From the NCBI RefSeq assembly GCF_963924675.1, contig NC_089234.1, forward strand, positions 63,027,588-63,091,587: DNA of 64,000 bases, in the 5' to 3' direction. Origin of the DNA: Phocoena phocoena (taxonomy: Eukaryota > Chordata > Mammalia > Artiodactyla > Phocoenidae). Numbering within the stretch: the first letter of the stretch is position 1; each line of letters starts with the position of its first letter. Shown here one piece after another: positions 1-11,500 of this stretch. The notes below the pieces were generated by a model, which did no database searches, was not told where the DNA came from, and saw only the letters and a program-made list of their open reading frames with translations. The position numbers and the translations under genes were made by a program.

Positions 1-43
<43 letters not shown>
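1..43. repeat. (AC)n microsatellite
   Basis: The window opens inside a perfect CA/AC dinucleotide run, so the repeat may continue to the left. It lies within HKDC1 intron 4. Confidence 0.95.
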
Positions 44-47
<4 letters not shown>

Positions 48-639
48 TTTCTCTTTGGCTAAGACTTTTCCGTTCCCTCACTTAAACAAACAAAACAACA
101 GCAACAACAAACTAACATCCTCCTTTAATTCCAATGCCCTGATCTTTAATCATTTTTTAGTTTTACAAAGAATCCCCCTTAGCCATACCTCCTCATAAGA
201 AGTCTTCCCCTTCCCACCTCCTTCTGCACTTACATGGCTGATGAGACGCCACCTTCTCCAAAGCCCTTATTTTCATGTCACAAATCTACATGTACAGCAG
301 AATCACGGTAACAGCTACGCCCACTCTCGGTTATTATTACTAACGCATTTCCTTGTGGCTGAAGCTTTTCTACTTTAGACTTCACTGAAAGGCAGCTTGG
401 GAGGAAATTTTATAAAATGCAGGTAATTCAACTAGACTTGGAAGAGAAAAAGTTTTTCCCTTCCTCGATATAATCAAGCCACCCTTGCCTCATTTACATG
501 TCGTCTGAAAACCCTCATTGGGATACAACAAAAAATGGGTCAAAATGCTTTCAGGCACCTGCTGATATTTTAAACAACATTCTAGACCTGTGTCTTTTTG
601 GAAAGTCAGTGTGGTCAGGGAGTTTGTGAGCTTGGGCTG

Positions 640-790
640 AGCCATTCTTGGCTGTGTGGCCTTGGGTAAGTCTCTTAACCTCTCTGAACTGCACTTTCTC
701 AAATATAAAGTGGAAATAATTATATCTCCCTCATATGATTGCTTTGGGATTTAAATGAGGTTATACACATAAAGAGTTCATCAGAGTGCA
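640..790 (+). repeat. MIR SINE fragment
   Basis: The stretch reads like the MIR core and tail: CTTGGGTAAGTCTCTTAACC, then a degraded 'TGGAAATAATTATATCTCCCTCAT' equivalent, then AAGGCACAG near the end. It is an old, diverged copy. Confidence 0.7.
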
Positions 791-1339
791 AGGCACAGTG
801 TCAAAATCTGAGATACAGTCTATCATCATCACCATCATCATCATCTTCCTTCTTCTTGAAGTCTCTGTTCCTAAGCTCAAATAAGAGGTGTTTAATTGTT
901 TGGTGAATTGAGGCCTGATTCCTGACTCCTCCCACTTCCCCTACTGATTCGGGGGAACTCTGCTCTTCCAGTCTGCAAACACAAGCGAAGCTCCACCTGG
1001 CCTCTTCTAACATTCCCTGAAACCTTCTTCACACTATTTTTTCTAATTCTTTCTCAAGAAAATAATTAAAAAGTAAACCTCAGCCCATCTCCCATATAGA
1101 CAGATGATGGCAAATTCCCATTCAACGGAATCTAATAAATGATTGATTGTACCTTTCAATTGTCAGATAGTTATTAAATAGCTATTAAATATAAGACATT
1201 GTGCTAGAGACCCTGGGGATGGAGAGGAAGAACAATATAAAATAGTGCCTGCCCTCCAGAAACATCTGTGGAATTGGAGGACAAGGTACAAAAGAATGAA
1301 GAGACAAGTTGTATAGGGACAATTGTCAAAACCTTACAG

Positions 1340-1560
1340 CTACCATTGATCCACCAGGCACACTGCTCAGTGCATTACAGGTGCTTCATCTAAGCTTCAC
1401 CTCAGCCCAGCAAGTAGATATTATCCTTGTTTTACAGATAAGAAAACAAGGGACCCAAGAAGTTAAGTAACTTGCCCAGGGGACGCAACTTGTTCTGAGC
1501 CAGGATTCAAAGCCAGGTCTGTGGAACGTGAAAACCCATTCCCTTTCCACTATCCCACTA
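1340..1560 (-). repeat. MIR SINE fragment
   Basis: Antisense MIR landmarks are present: CCAGGCACACTGCTCAGTGC, TTACAGATAAGAAAACAAGG, and AGTTAAGTAACTTGCCCAGG. Confidence 0.75.
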
Positions 1561-2024
1561 TCAATAAGCGGCTCAAGCCAACAATATCGAACACATCCCA
1601 AGTCAAGGTGGTCCATGAACTGACTATGAGCTGGGTGTCATGACCAGTCTGTGCAGCAGGAGCTCACAGACCACCACCCCAGGCAGGAATAGCCTGCGGA
1701 GACCTGACTTGTGACAATAACCCCCTGGCCCCAGAAAGCTCACTGTCCTTTTATATGGCCCCTTGTTTATTGTCACAGATTCACATAAGATCAGCTTTGC
1801 CTTCTCCCTGTTTACAAATTGAAAATCTGAGGCACACAGAGATGGATTACTGGAGACTCCAGCTGGCTAGTGGCACAGCTGAGACTATACCTCCCAGGTG
1901 CTGGGTCTGTCCAGTAACGCTGTCACTCCAGTGACCCCACCTCGGTCCTCCTCCTAAGCACTCACTATAGAGGGAGACTCCCCAAGTCTTCCCCCTCTTA
2001 TTCTAGTTAGCTGTGTCAATGCTT

Positions 2025-2195
2025 CCGAGAGTGGTTGCCAGACCAGCAGCATTCGTATCACCCGGTAACCTATTAGAAATACAAATCTAAGGCCCCACTG
2101 ATTAAGAAACTCCTGCATGGGGCCCAGCAATCTGTGTTTAACAAACCCTCCAGGGATTCCGACGCAACCAAGGTCTGAGAACCACTGAGCTTGGT
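2025..2195. mobile_element. MER5A-like hAT DNA transposon remnant
   Basis: The copy runs from a degraded GTTGCCAGACCAGCAGCATT to GGTCTGAGAACCACTGAG. A TGAGAACCACTG terminus and an internal GGGCCCAGCAATCTG-like block are typical of MER5A. It is noncoding. Confidence 0.65.
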
Positions 2196-2427
2196 GGTGA
2201 AAACCATCTTGTTCCCTGTGCTGTGCCCCTAGGAAGTGTAAAATCAAGGCGGCCACGTTAACATATTCCCTGCCTCACAATTCCACCTCACTGTTTAAAA
2301 AAAAAGAAAAAACAAACAAGAAAATTCCTGCTGATCTCTCCTATTCCCAGCCCGACCCCTGCACATGCCATTCTCCAGCCCCAAACCCAAATCCTATCCA
2401 GCTCCCCCTCCCTTGCACCAGCCTTAC

Positions 2428-2547
2428 CTCTTCTAATTTAGTCTGTTTGCAGGGAAAAGAAAAGGTTAGGCCAAGAGGTAATTTCTTCTCCATCAGCTCT
2501 TTGGTTTTCATGAAATCTGCCAGACAGTCAGCTACGTATTCAAACAG
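2428..2547 (-). CDS. HKDC1: HKDC1 coding exon 4 (120 bp)
   Basis: The acceptor reads TCTTCTCTGCAG at 2548 and above, and the donor reads GAG|GTAAGG. Forty codons begin [17 protein letters not shown] and end KQTKLEE, including the [10 protein letters not shown] sugar-binding motif. Phase is 0 at both ends. Confidence 0.94.
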
Positions 2548-5500
2548 CTGCAGAGAAGAGAAAGCACAGGACACGGGGCTAAGGCACGGTCACCCAGGAA
2601 CTTGATGCCAAGGCCTTCCCCCACCTTCACAGAGCCCCTGCCCTGCTACCTCTGTGCCATTCCCTCGGATAATTTCATTGGGTGTTGGGTAGAACTGACT
2701 CTCCATCTGGACATTTCGTTTCCCCTCTTCAGAGACTTGCACCTTCAAGACTCGAAACTTAGATCCTCCAAGATCCAGGGAAAGAAACTCCCCGTTTTCT
2801 ATTAAAAAACAAAGCCAAAAAAGTTATCATTTATTGAGAGTCTGCTAAATAGCAAGCTCTGTGTTCGAAGTTGGAACTGTAATAAATGTCATGAAGTCTC
2901 ACAACCACCCCACAAGCCAGGTATCATTATGCCCACACGCCAAGACTCCAGAAGTGTGGCCGTTGATTTGTGCCCTCCAAGGGGCAAAGTTGGAGTGTGA
3001 CCCAAGTCTGCCTGCCTCTGCAGCTTCAGCCCTGCCCACTGGGCCATCCAGTAGGGAATAAACGCGTTCATCTGGAGAGGGCAAATGTGAACACCCTTCA
3101 CGCAGGTGGTGTTAGAAATGGGCCTTGACGGTGGAGCTTATTCTAGCCCGCCACAACCCCGGCAACAGGCAGGAGAGAGCTGATACTCTGGAAAACGGGC
3201 ATACAGCAGAAAAGGCAGAGGGAGCGCAGGGAAGAGAAAGTAGCCCCATACAAGCCTCAGTCTTATGGGCAGAGAGGAGACACTCCAGGAGGGAAAGGAG
3301 ACAAGAACCAAATGCTGGTCCTTAAGGAGCCAAGGATGCTTAATATTTTGGGCCAGAGCCACTCCAAAAGGAGAAAATGTAACCTGACTGAGTCCAGTAT
3401 AAGACAGATGCTATTAATAAAAAGGTGGAAATGACACATGTGTTGGGGTGAGGCAGCCCACCCTGATGACTTCAACTCAGATTCCAGCCAGAGGTCCTGC
3501 CTAGGACCCTGCCAGTATCTTCAGCATCAGCCACAGATATGGGATGGGAACTCATGTGTGCAAACCCTTGAACCAACAAGTCTTTGTATAGAATTATCTG
3601 TGCTGGAAAAGTGGCTGCATGTACCAGGCATGCTTCATGACATATGGCCAAGGCACGTGTGAGTGAAACTCCGTGACCACAAATCTGGTCACCCAAGTGG
3701 CCTTTCTTTGGTACCATGTGACCCTAAACACAGCTGCATGAATCTAAGGAACCAGCTGGCCATTCAGATTCACTCCTCGTGAAATGTGAAATAAAACATA
3801 GAAGGAAATTGCTAGTAGGTGGTAAAAACTGAAGTGGAAGCATCTCAAACATCAGAGGTCAGCTGGGTAGCCAAGGCGGCCACATGTATGTAGGCTGAAA
3901 CCATGGAGGAAAATTCCTAAGTTCCAGTTCCCTTGAAGCCTGAGTGCACCACGGTTCCTGCCCTCAGATTCCCACAAGGTCCTGTGTGTCTCCCTTTTGG
4001 GTTTATGTGTCCTTGTACTACAAGCCTCCTTTCCTGACCTGCCTTGACTGGGTTTCTCTGTTCCTAGCAAGCAAGGAACTAGCGGCAAGCCCTCCCAATG
4101 GCGTGCAGCACCGCTCTTCAAACTTTAATGTGCATGTATATCGCCCAAGAATTTTGTTAACATGCAGACTATGATTCAGTGGAGGTGAGGCCTGAGATTT
4201 TACATTTCTAAACAAGCTGCTGCTGCAGGTCCGTGGAACAAGGTTTAGCGTCCTCATTTATAGACCCAGCCAGCCGGATATTTTGCTTTTGTGGAGATTT
4301 CTAGAAAGCAAGACTCTTTATCTCCCTAGATCAGCCCTGAAAGGAACCTGATGGAGCCATTTATTCAGGGAGGGACTCCAAGGACCTAATCCTGTGCAAC
4401 TTTATTAGCACTCATCATGTACCAAGCAAGAGATGCTTTCACAGGTGTTATCACAGGTGTTGCACAGGAAAGAGGGTATATCACATGATCCATGTACGTA
4501 TGAACATTTACTGAGCACTGACTTTGTGACAAGTGACATGCCAGGTGCTAGGGATGCAAAGACGAAAGACTGTGGGCCCCCTGGGAAGCCCATCAGAAAT
4601 ACAGGCAAGTAAGTAAACCATTTCCACACAGTAGGGCACGTGCTCTGATTGTGGGAAGCACAGGGAGCAGTGTCTACTAAATCAGAGCAGGAGTCACCAC
4701 CCCAGAGGAAGTGATACAGAGCTGAGTGATGAAGAAAGAGCGCGAGTCAGCCAGCCAGACAGAGGAGAGCAGGGGTCCAGGGAGAGGAGGCCAGGAGCAA
4801 AGGAATGAGATTGCCTGGGGTGGGAAAGGTCTGCGCTTCTGAGCAGGAGGGACGTGTGACAGAAATGAGACTGGCGGGCAGTCTCGGGTTAAATTAGGAA
4901 GGATTTGGAAAAGCCACCCCACCTCCAAGAAATCTGGGATTTATCCAGGTGAGGGGGAGCCACAGAAAGATTTTAAGAAAGATTTTAACCAAGACCTGAT
5001 TGAGATTTTGGGAAAACGCCTCTGACACCAACCAGGATAGATTGGAGGATTTAAAAAAAAAAAACATAATAATAATTATTTTTTTTTGAAGATGTTGGGG
5101 GTAGGAGTTTATTAATTTATTTATTTTATTCTTGCTGTGTTGGGTCTTCGTTTCTGTGTGAGAGCTTTCTCTAGTTGCGGTGAGCGGGGGCCACTCTTCA
5201 TCGCGGTGCGCGGGCCCCTCACTATCGCGGCCTCTCGTTGCGGAGCACAGGCTCCAGACGCACAGGCTCAGTAGTTGTAGCTCACGGGCCTAGTAGCTCC
5301 GCGGAATGTGGGATCCTCCCAGACCAGGGCTCGAACCCGCGTCCCCTGCATTAGGAGGCAGATTCTCAACCCCTGTGCCACCAGGGAAGCCCAGATTGGA
5401 GGATTTTAATAAAAACCACATGGTGTGATCCCTTCTGTAACTCTGACACAGAGAAAGGACTCATTGGACCCCAGGGCAAGGAGGACCCACCTAGAAGAGG

Positions 5501-8500
5501 GCAACAGCAGCAGGGGGGCCATCAGGATCTTTACGGTGATTATTAAGATCATTATGACCTCTCATCATGGGGCTGTAATGTACAGCTTGGTGACCATAGT
5601 TCATAATACTGTATTGCATATTGGAAAGTTGCTAAGAGAGATCTTAAAAGTTCTCATCACAGGAAAAATAAATTTGTAACCGTGTGTGCTGATGGATGTA
5701 ACTCGACTTTCTGTTGCCATCTTTTCGTAATATATACAAATACTGATCAGTATGTTGTACACCTGAAACTAATGTTATATGTCAATTACGTCGCCATTTT
5801 AAAAAATAAAAAGAATACTAATTAAAAAAAAAAGAAATGACCTTTCAAGAAGGTGAGGTTTCCTTGAGAATCCACCAGCTGTAGATGATCCTCCAGTGAT
5901 CTTTCAGTGGCTCCAGGCAGCCGTGGACACCAGGGGTTTCCTTCTCCTAAGCCATTGCCAGGGCTTGTGCTCCTTCCCCACTCCCTAGTGCAGCATCTCC
6001 CAAAGGCGCAGGAGGACTGAACGTGTATATTCCGGGAGATTCACCATCTCCAGGGGGAGAGGCCCGAGAAGCCATATGTTTAGGAATCGTCCCAGGTGAG
6101 TTTTATGCTCAGGCAAGTGCGGGACCCCTGTCCTAATGCAGACCCCTGGGCCCATCAGCTGACAACACTGGGGCTCCTGGGCTCAACTTGCAAGGCTCAC
6201 CCTCCAGGAGGCCTAGGAGGCTGCCTGGAGACAGAGGCCAAGAAGAGAGGCAGCGGGGGTGGGGCCTGAAGAACCACTGTCGCCTTCAAATCACAAGATG
6301 GGCACTTCCTGTCCCCCTTCCCTTGTGACTGGTAGAAGAGAAGGCACAAACAATAACCATGCTTTTAAGGCACTCGTAAGAACAGTCAACTGCTGCTCCC
6401 TGACTGACAGGCTGCGAGGTAACTAAGGCTCAATCAGGTTACCCCCCCTCAGGGAGGTTCAGATGAAAGAGGGGAAACTAGAGAGTAGGCAAACTCAAAA
6501 CGATTTCTCTGGAAATTGAATACATTTCTGAAATGGAGACCCCAAGAGATTAGGATGTAATTATGAAATCATACCACCAGCTCCCAGGAGCTCTGTAGGA
6601 CTTGGGACATTTTGAATAGTTGAGAGCATTCCTTCCACATGACCTCATCTGATCCTAACGACCCTACAAGTTGGTGGGACAAACTGGCCACGTCCCTTTT
6701 ACTAATGAGGACAGGAGTACAGTGGTTCTGGGACTTAACAAGGTCACCTGGCTCCACAGGGACTCTGGGCCCAGGGACCTCACTGCAGCAGGATCACTGG
6801 TGAGATTTATTGTGTGATGAGAGGCTCTAAGGAGACAGTGAAGAAAGGAGCTGGTGTCTCCTGGCCTGAGGAGGACGCAATTTCTAAAACTTGGTCAGTT
6901 TCACTTCCAAACCTTCCTGAAGCAGCCAGGGTCGGGAAGGCACACCTGGCCAGTAGCCTCACACCATCAAAGGCCACTTTCCCTTGCTTCTGGGGACACA
7001 CGTCTACAAGAGGAACCAAAGCACCAAAAGCCAGGAGGACTCTGACCTGGAGCTCCCTCCCTCACACACCTCATGATTCAGGTGCTTCCTCGGAATGCCC
7101 CAGATGATCTATCAAGGACAGAGTCCCCGCAGCATTCTCAAAGAGCAGTGTCAGAACTCAGCAGAGATTTCAAAGCAGGACTGTCTCTCTCCACAGCCTG
7201 TGTTCCTCCATGGTGGTACACTGCCCACTACACAACCGCCACCAGCAAGGGAACGGGTCTTTCCCATCACAGTTCCCAGTTCTCAAACGGCAGAGCCAAG
7301 CTACTTGGGCCCAGGCATTGGCCCAGAGGGGTCCAAAGCCCACTAATCTGATCAAAGGTCCCTGCTCCTTCAGGAGCCCCAAAGCCCCTGCTGGAGCTTG
7401 GTTGCAGAACTGCGGCCCTGACACTGAGGAAGCCCCGTGGTCCTCACTGCGCTCATCTGACCTGAGGATAAGAGTTACACCATGGGGTTCTTATAGGGAT
7501 TGTATGAGACAGTGAGACCCTAGCACTGCATGACCATAATAGGTGCCTGGTAGATACCAGTTCCTTTTCCTCCTATGGCTTTACCCAGAGGCTGAGTGAA
7601 GGAGTTTGATGGAGCCTCACAGATTCCCTCTAGAGGTCTCTAGGCTATGGTAAGCAAAATAATGGCTTCTCCAAGATGTTTACATTGTAATCCCCAGATC
7701 CTATGGATATGTTAGGTTATGTAACAAGGGGGAATTAAGGTTGCAGATAGAATCAGAATTGCTCATGAGTTGACCTTGAGGTTGGGAGATTATGCTGGAT
7801 TATCTGAGTGGGCCTAATGTAATCACAGGGTTTTTAAATGTGGAAGAGGGAGGCCGAAGGGTCAGAGTCAGAGATCTGAAAATGCTATACTGGGGCTTGA
7901 AGATGGAAAGGGGCATTAGCCAAGGAATGCAGGTGGCCTCTAGAAGCTGGAAAAGGTAAGGAAACAGCTTCTTCCCCAGAGCCTCCAGAAGGAATGCAGC
8001 TCTGCCAACACCTTGATTATAGCCCAGGGAGACCCACTGAAAACTTCTGACCTCCAGAGTTGTAAGAAAATTAATTTGCGTTGTTTAAAGCTGCTAAGTT
8101 TGTGCTAACTTATTACAGCAGCAGTAGAAAGCACATTTTACAGATAGAAAAATTGAGGCTAAACATTTTGCCAAAGGTCACTGAGATATGACAGAGCTGG
8201 GCCTAGAACCTAGGTTTCTTCAATTATTATTTAATATTTTTGCCACTACGTCATACTATCTTCCACTACTTCCTATCTATAGCCTAGAATCTAGATACCT
8301 AGGAGTGAAATGCCATTTACTATGCATTCTACAAATATTTCAGGCCTAGTATGCATCAAGCGCTACGCAGCGCTCAGAGCGCTGTGGTGAAGAAGACACA
8401 GACCCTGCCCTCAGGGAGTGATGGTCCAGTGGGGAGACTCACATACACAGCAGGGTGACAGGAGCTCTGATAAGAACCTAATCCAGCATGGGGATGCTTC

Positions 8501-11500
8501 CCAGATGGAGGCAGTAACCTCTACACTGAGATGGAAAAGCCAAACTGGTGTTCGTAAGGGGAAGAGTGTTGGGATTCTCCAACAGGAGAGGGAACAGAGT
8601 GTGTAGGGCTAAGGCAGGCAGGGAAGTAACAAGGTGCATTTGAATTTTGGCTCAAAACTTTTGGTACTGAGCATGACTGAAGCATAGAGAGTCAGTGGGG
8701 TGGGGGGATGTGGAGAGAGGGCTGGAGAGGTAAGCCAGGGAACAGAAGCAAACTTCAGTTACCCATCAGCCAAGAGGGAACCAGGGGGATCAGGGTCCCT
8801 GGCAGCCCCCAGCTCCACTCACCTGAGCCATCTGGAATGGCCCTGACAAAGGTGGGCAGCATCTTCACCGACGCTGTGGGGTTGGTGTCCTTCCCCAGGC
8901 CCTTCTGCATTTCAGCCTGGAACCGAGCCATGACGTCCAAAAGGGTCTCATCGGAGAGCCGCATGTGATACAGGAACCTGTCCACCTGGAACAGAGAGCT
9001 GAGTGATCAGGGTTGGCTGCTGGGGACACCTGTCCACCATTAAAGGCTGTAAATTCCCACTCCAGGCATGAAGGTGCCTTCCTGACTCGGGACAGCTTCT
9101 CGATGTGGATTCCCAAAGGCCCCTTGCCTGACCACTCATCAAGCTGGGGAGTTAGAACAGAATGGAATGGAAAGCCAGGGAGGTGGGGACTTATTCCTCT
9201 GAAAAACAAGCTCTGAGGAAAAACTGATTCCCCCATTTCTCTGATGGGACAATGGAGGGGCAAAAACGAAGAAGGATTCAATTTCTAATTCCCGGTTCAA
9301 GGACCTCACCATTGTCCTACCGCCTCTCTTCTGGAAAAGACTAGCTATAGCTTGAACCTCAAATTCCTAAACATGGAACCTTTCTTTTGTGCAATGGTAA
9401 CAATATATATTCACACGTTTCCCCTTGTTTATGGGCCGCTAGGAAGAGCAGAGCTAAATTCAGTTTCCAAGTGCAACCTCTGAAGTCCGGTGCTTTAAAT
9501 TTCCATTTTGTTTTTAACTGAGGTTGTTTTAACTAAGATGAAGTTTAATTTTTAAAGCCAGATCAAACTGCTATTGGAAATGAGAGCATGTCACTCAAGT
9601 AACCAGAAAACTGGGACAAAGGACCACTACCCCAGTGGAGGGAAGATATAAAAATTACTATTGCTGTGCACAGTCCATTTGAAGGCAGTAAGTCACATCA
9701 TATTACCTTCCTCCCCGTGGTAACGCTAATCACTTGGTGGCGGCAGCCTAGATTCCCAGGGCTCGCTGGGATGGAGTACCAGGAGGAGGGACAGCGGCAC
9801 AGGTGCCCTGTATTGCCACCCTGCTCTCTCTACTGAATAGCCTCTCTATTCATCCAGGTCACAAGGAGGCTTCATCTTGGCACATTCCTGCAGGAACTTC
9901 TCTCCCACACTTTTATCTAAGGCTAAGAACATTTGTTGCAGTATACAAAGTGCTTTCACGTATGTCACCTCAACTAACCTCCAAGACATCCACTGGAGGC
10001 AGTCAGGTAAGGCCAAATTATTGCTCCTAATTGAGAGACGGGGACTCCAAGGCTCAGAGCCATTAAGCAGCATTAGGAGAACCATAGGTAAGTGGCAGCC
10101 CTGGGACTATAATGCAGTCTCCGTATTCCTCGCTCCATGGCTTGGTTTTGCTTCACAGCTTTGTGCAGGACCCACAAGCCCCACAGACAAGTTATACCAA
10201 AGTCCAGGGGTCACATGACCTTTATCATAAGACAGGTATGCAGTCATCAGCCAGCCCTAGAGGGCAGGCATCCCAGTTCAGTCCAGGGCCAGTATGGAGT
10301 CCTAAGCCAGTGAAGGGGTCCATGGCTCCAGGGGCTTGGGGGCCCAGCGAGAGGCCAGAAAACCATCAGAGAGCCATTAACAAGAGGACAATTGGGCTTT
10401 CAGCATATTTGAGAAGATAGGATGGAATCAGGTCATGCTTCATTAAGGGCTTTCTGTTCACCCCGAGTCTGTTTATGACTAATTGGTTGGCACAGCAACA
10501 CACAAGGAGAAAACCGACAGAAGGGACGTGACCCAAGTAATTGGGGTTTGGGGAAGGGTGAGATGTACTACACGGAACCTAAACTTGCTTCTTTATCACC
10601 CCAAGGCCCTTCAGACAGTGCCCCTGAACGTACTGCTCATTTCTGCTCAGCCCCAGAGTATAAAGACCTCCTCCAGGTAACCCCATAGCATCATCCTTTG
10701 TATGTAAGTAGTGGTTTTGAGGCCCTTTGGGGGTAGTTTGCCAGCTGAAGTTTAACAGTCATTCAGAACTTTGGGTTACTACTCCTGTTCTTTCAGTAAG
10801 TTAAAGTTATGACAGACAAATGTCAACTTAGCGTCAGTTTCTTGTTTATTCTTTGTGTCTTCCACAGCACCTGGTACAGTAGTTAGAAGGGAAGAATGAA
10901 ACATACGTTGGGACAAAAAGGCTGTATTTTAAATCCAAACAGGTGATTTGCGGCCTGTATAAGCAGGCCCACACGTTGCAGGCACCAAGGAAGGGTACTT
11001 GAGTTCAGAAAACCAAGCCCACTCTTGGAGTGACTCACAAACCATGTGACATCAGGTATCTTCTAAACAAAAGAGCCAACAAGCATCACATTTAACATAT
11101 GAAGAGCAAATTCAAAACTGCAGGCTCAGAGCTGCTGAATTACAGGATGTGGGAGCGCGAAAGCGCGAAGGGACTTTACAGATCACTTAGTCCAAAGATA
11201 CTGTATTATGAATCCAGAGTCATAAAATGGTTCAACTCTTGAACCCAGTGATGTCACTTCTGGTAATCTATCCTTAGGAAACAATCCCAAATATGGAGAA
11301 CATTAAATACACACCAATGTTTATCATAGCAATATTTTATTTGTTAAAAAAATGTTTATGAAAGTGGCTGAATGTCCAACAAGAGGGAAAAGGTTAAATT
11401 ATGGCATATCCAACTTGACTGAACTTTAGGAAGATAATTATGGAGAAATGTACTTAACGTGGTTACGTTTTAACAGTAAGTGAACTATACAGATCCACAG

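Larger units (their letters stand above)
44..2427 (-). other. HKDC1 intron 4 (partial), noncoding
   Basis: No hexokinase exon 5 coding sequence was found here, so the intron runs off the left edge. It holds MIR fragments (about 640-790 and 1340-1560), a MER5A-like element (about 2025-2195) and a short CAT/ATC-rich run near 822-850. The remainder shows nothing I can assign. Confidence 0.7.
2799..8822 (-). other. HKDC1 intron 2, noncoding
   Basis: This 6 kb intron holds MIR fragments, an antisense CHR-2-type SINE with a clear duplication (5053-5393), an L1 3' tail (about 5572-5815) and a MaLR/MLT1-like LTR (about 7650-8135). Short open frames in both directions show no family resemblance. Confidence 0.8.

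Noticed and set aside
1..2427. Search for HKDC1 exon 5
   Set aside because: No minus-strand sequence resembles the conserved SWTK/DVV region of hexokinases, so exon 5 must lie further left.
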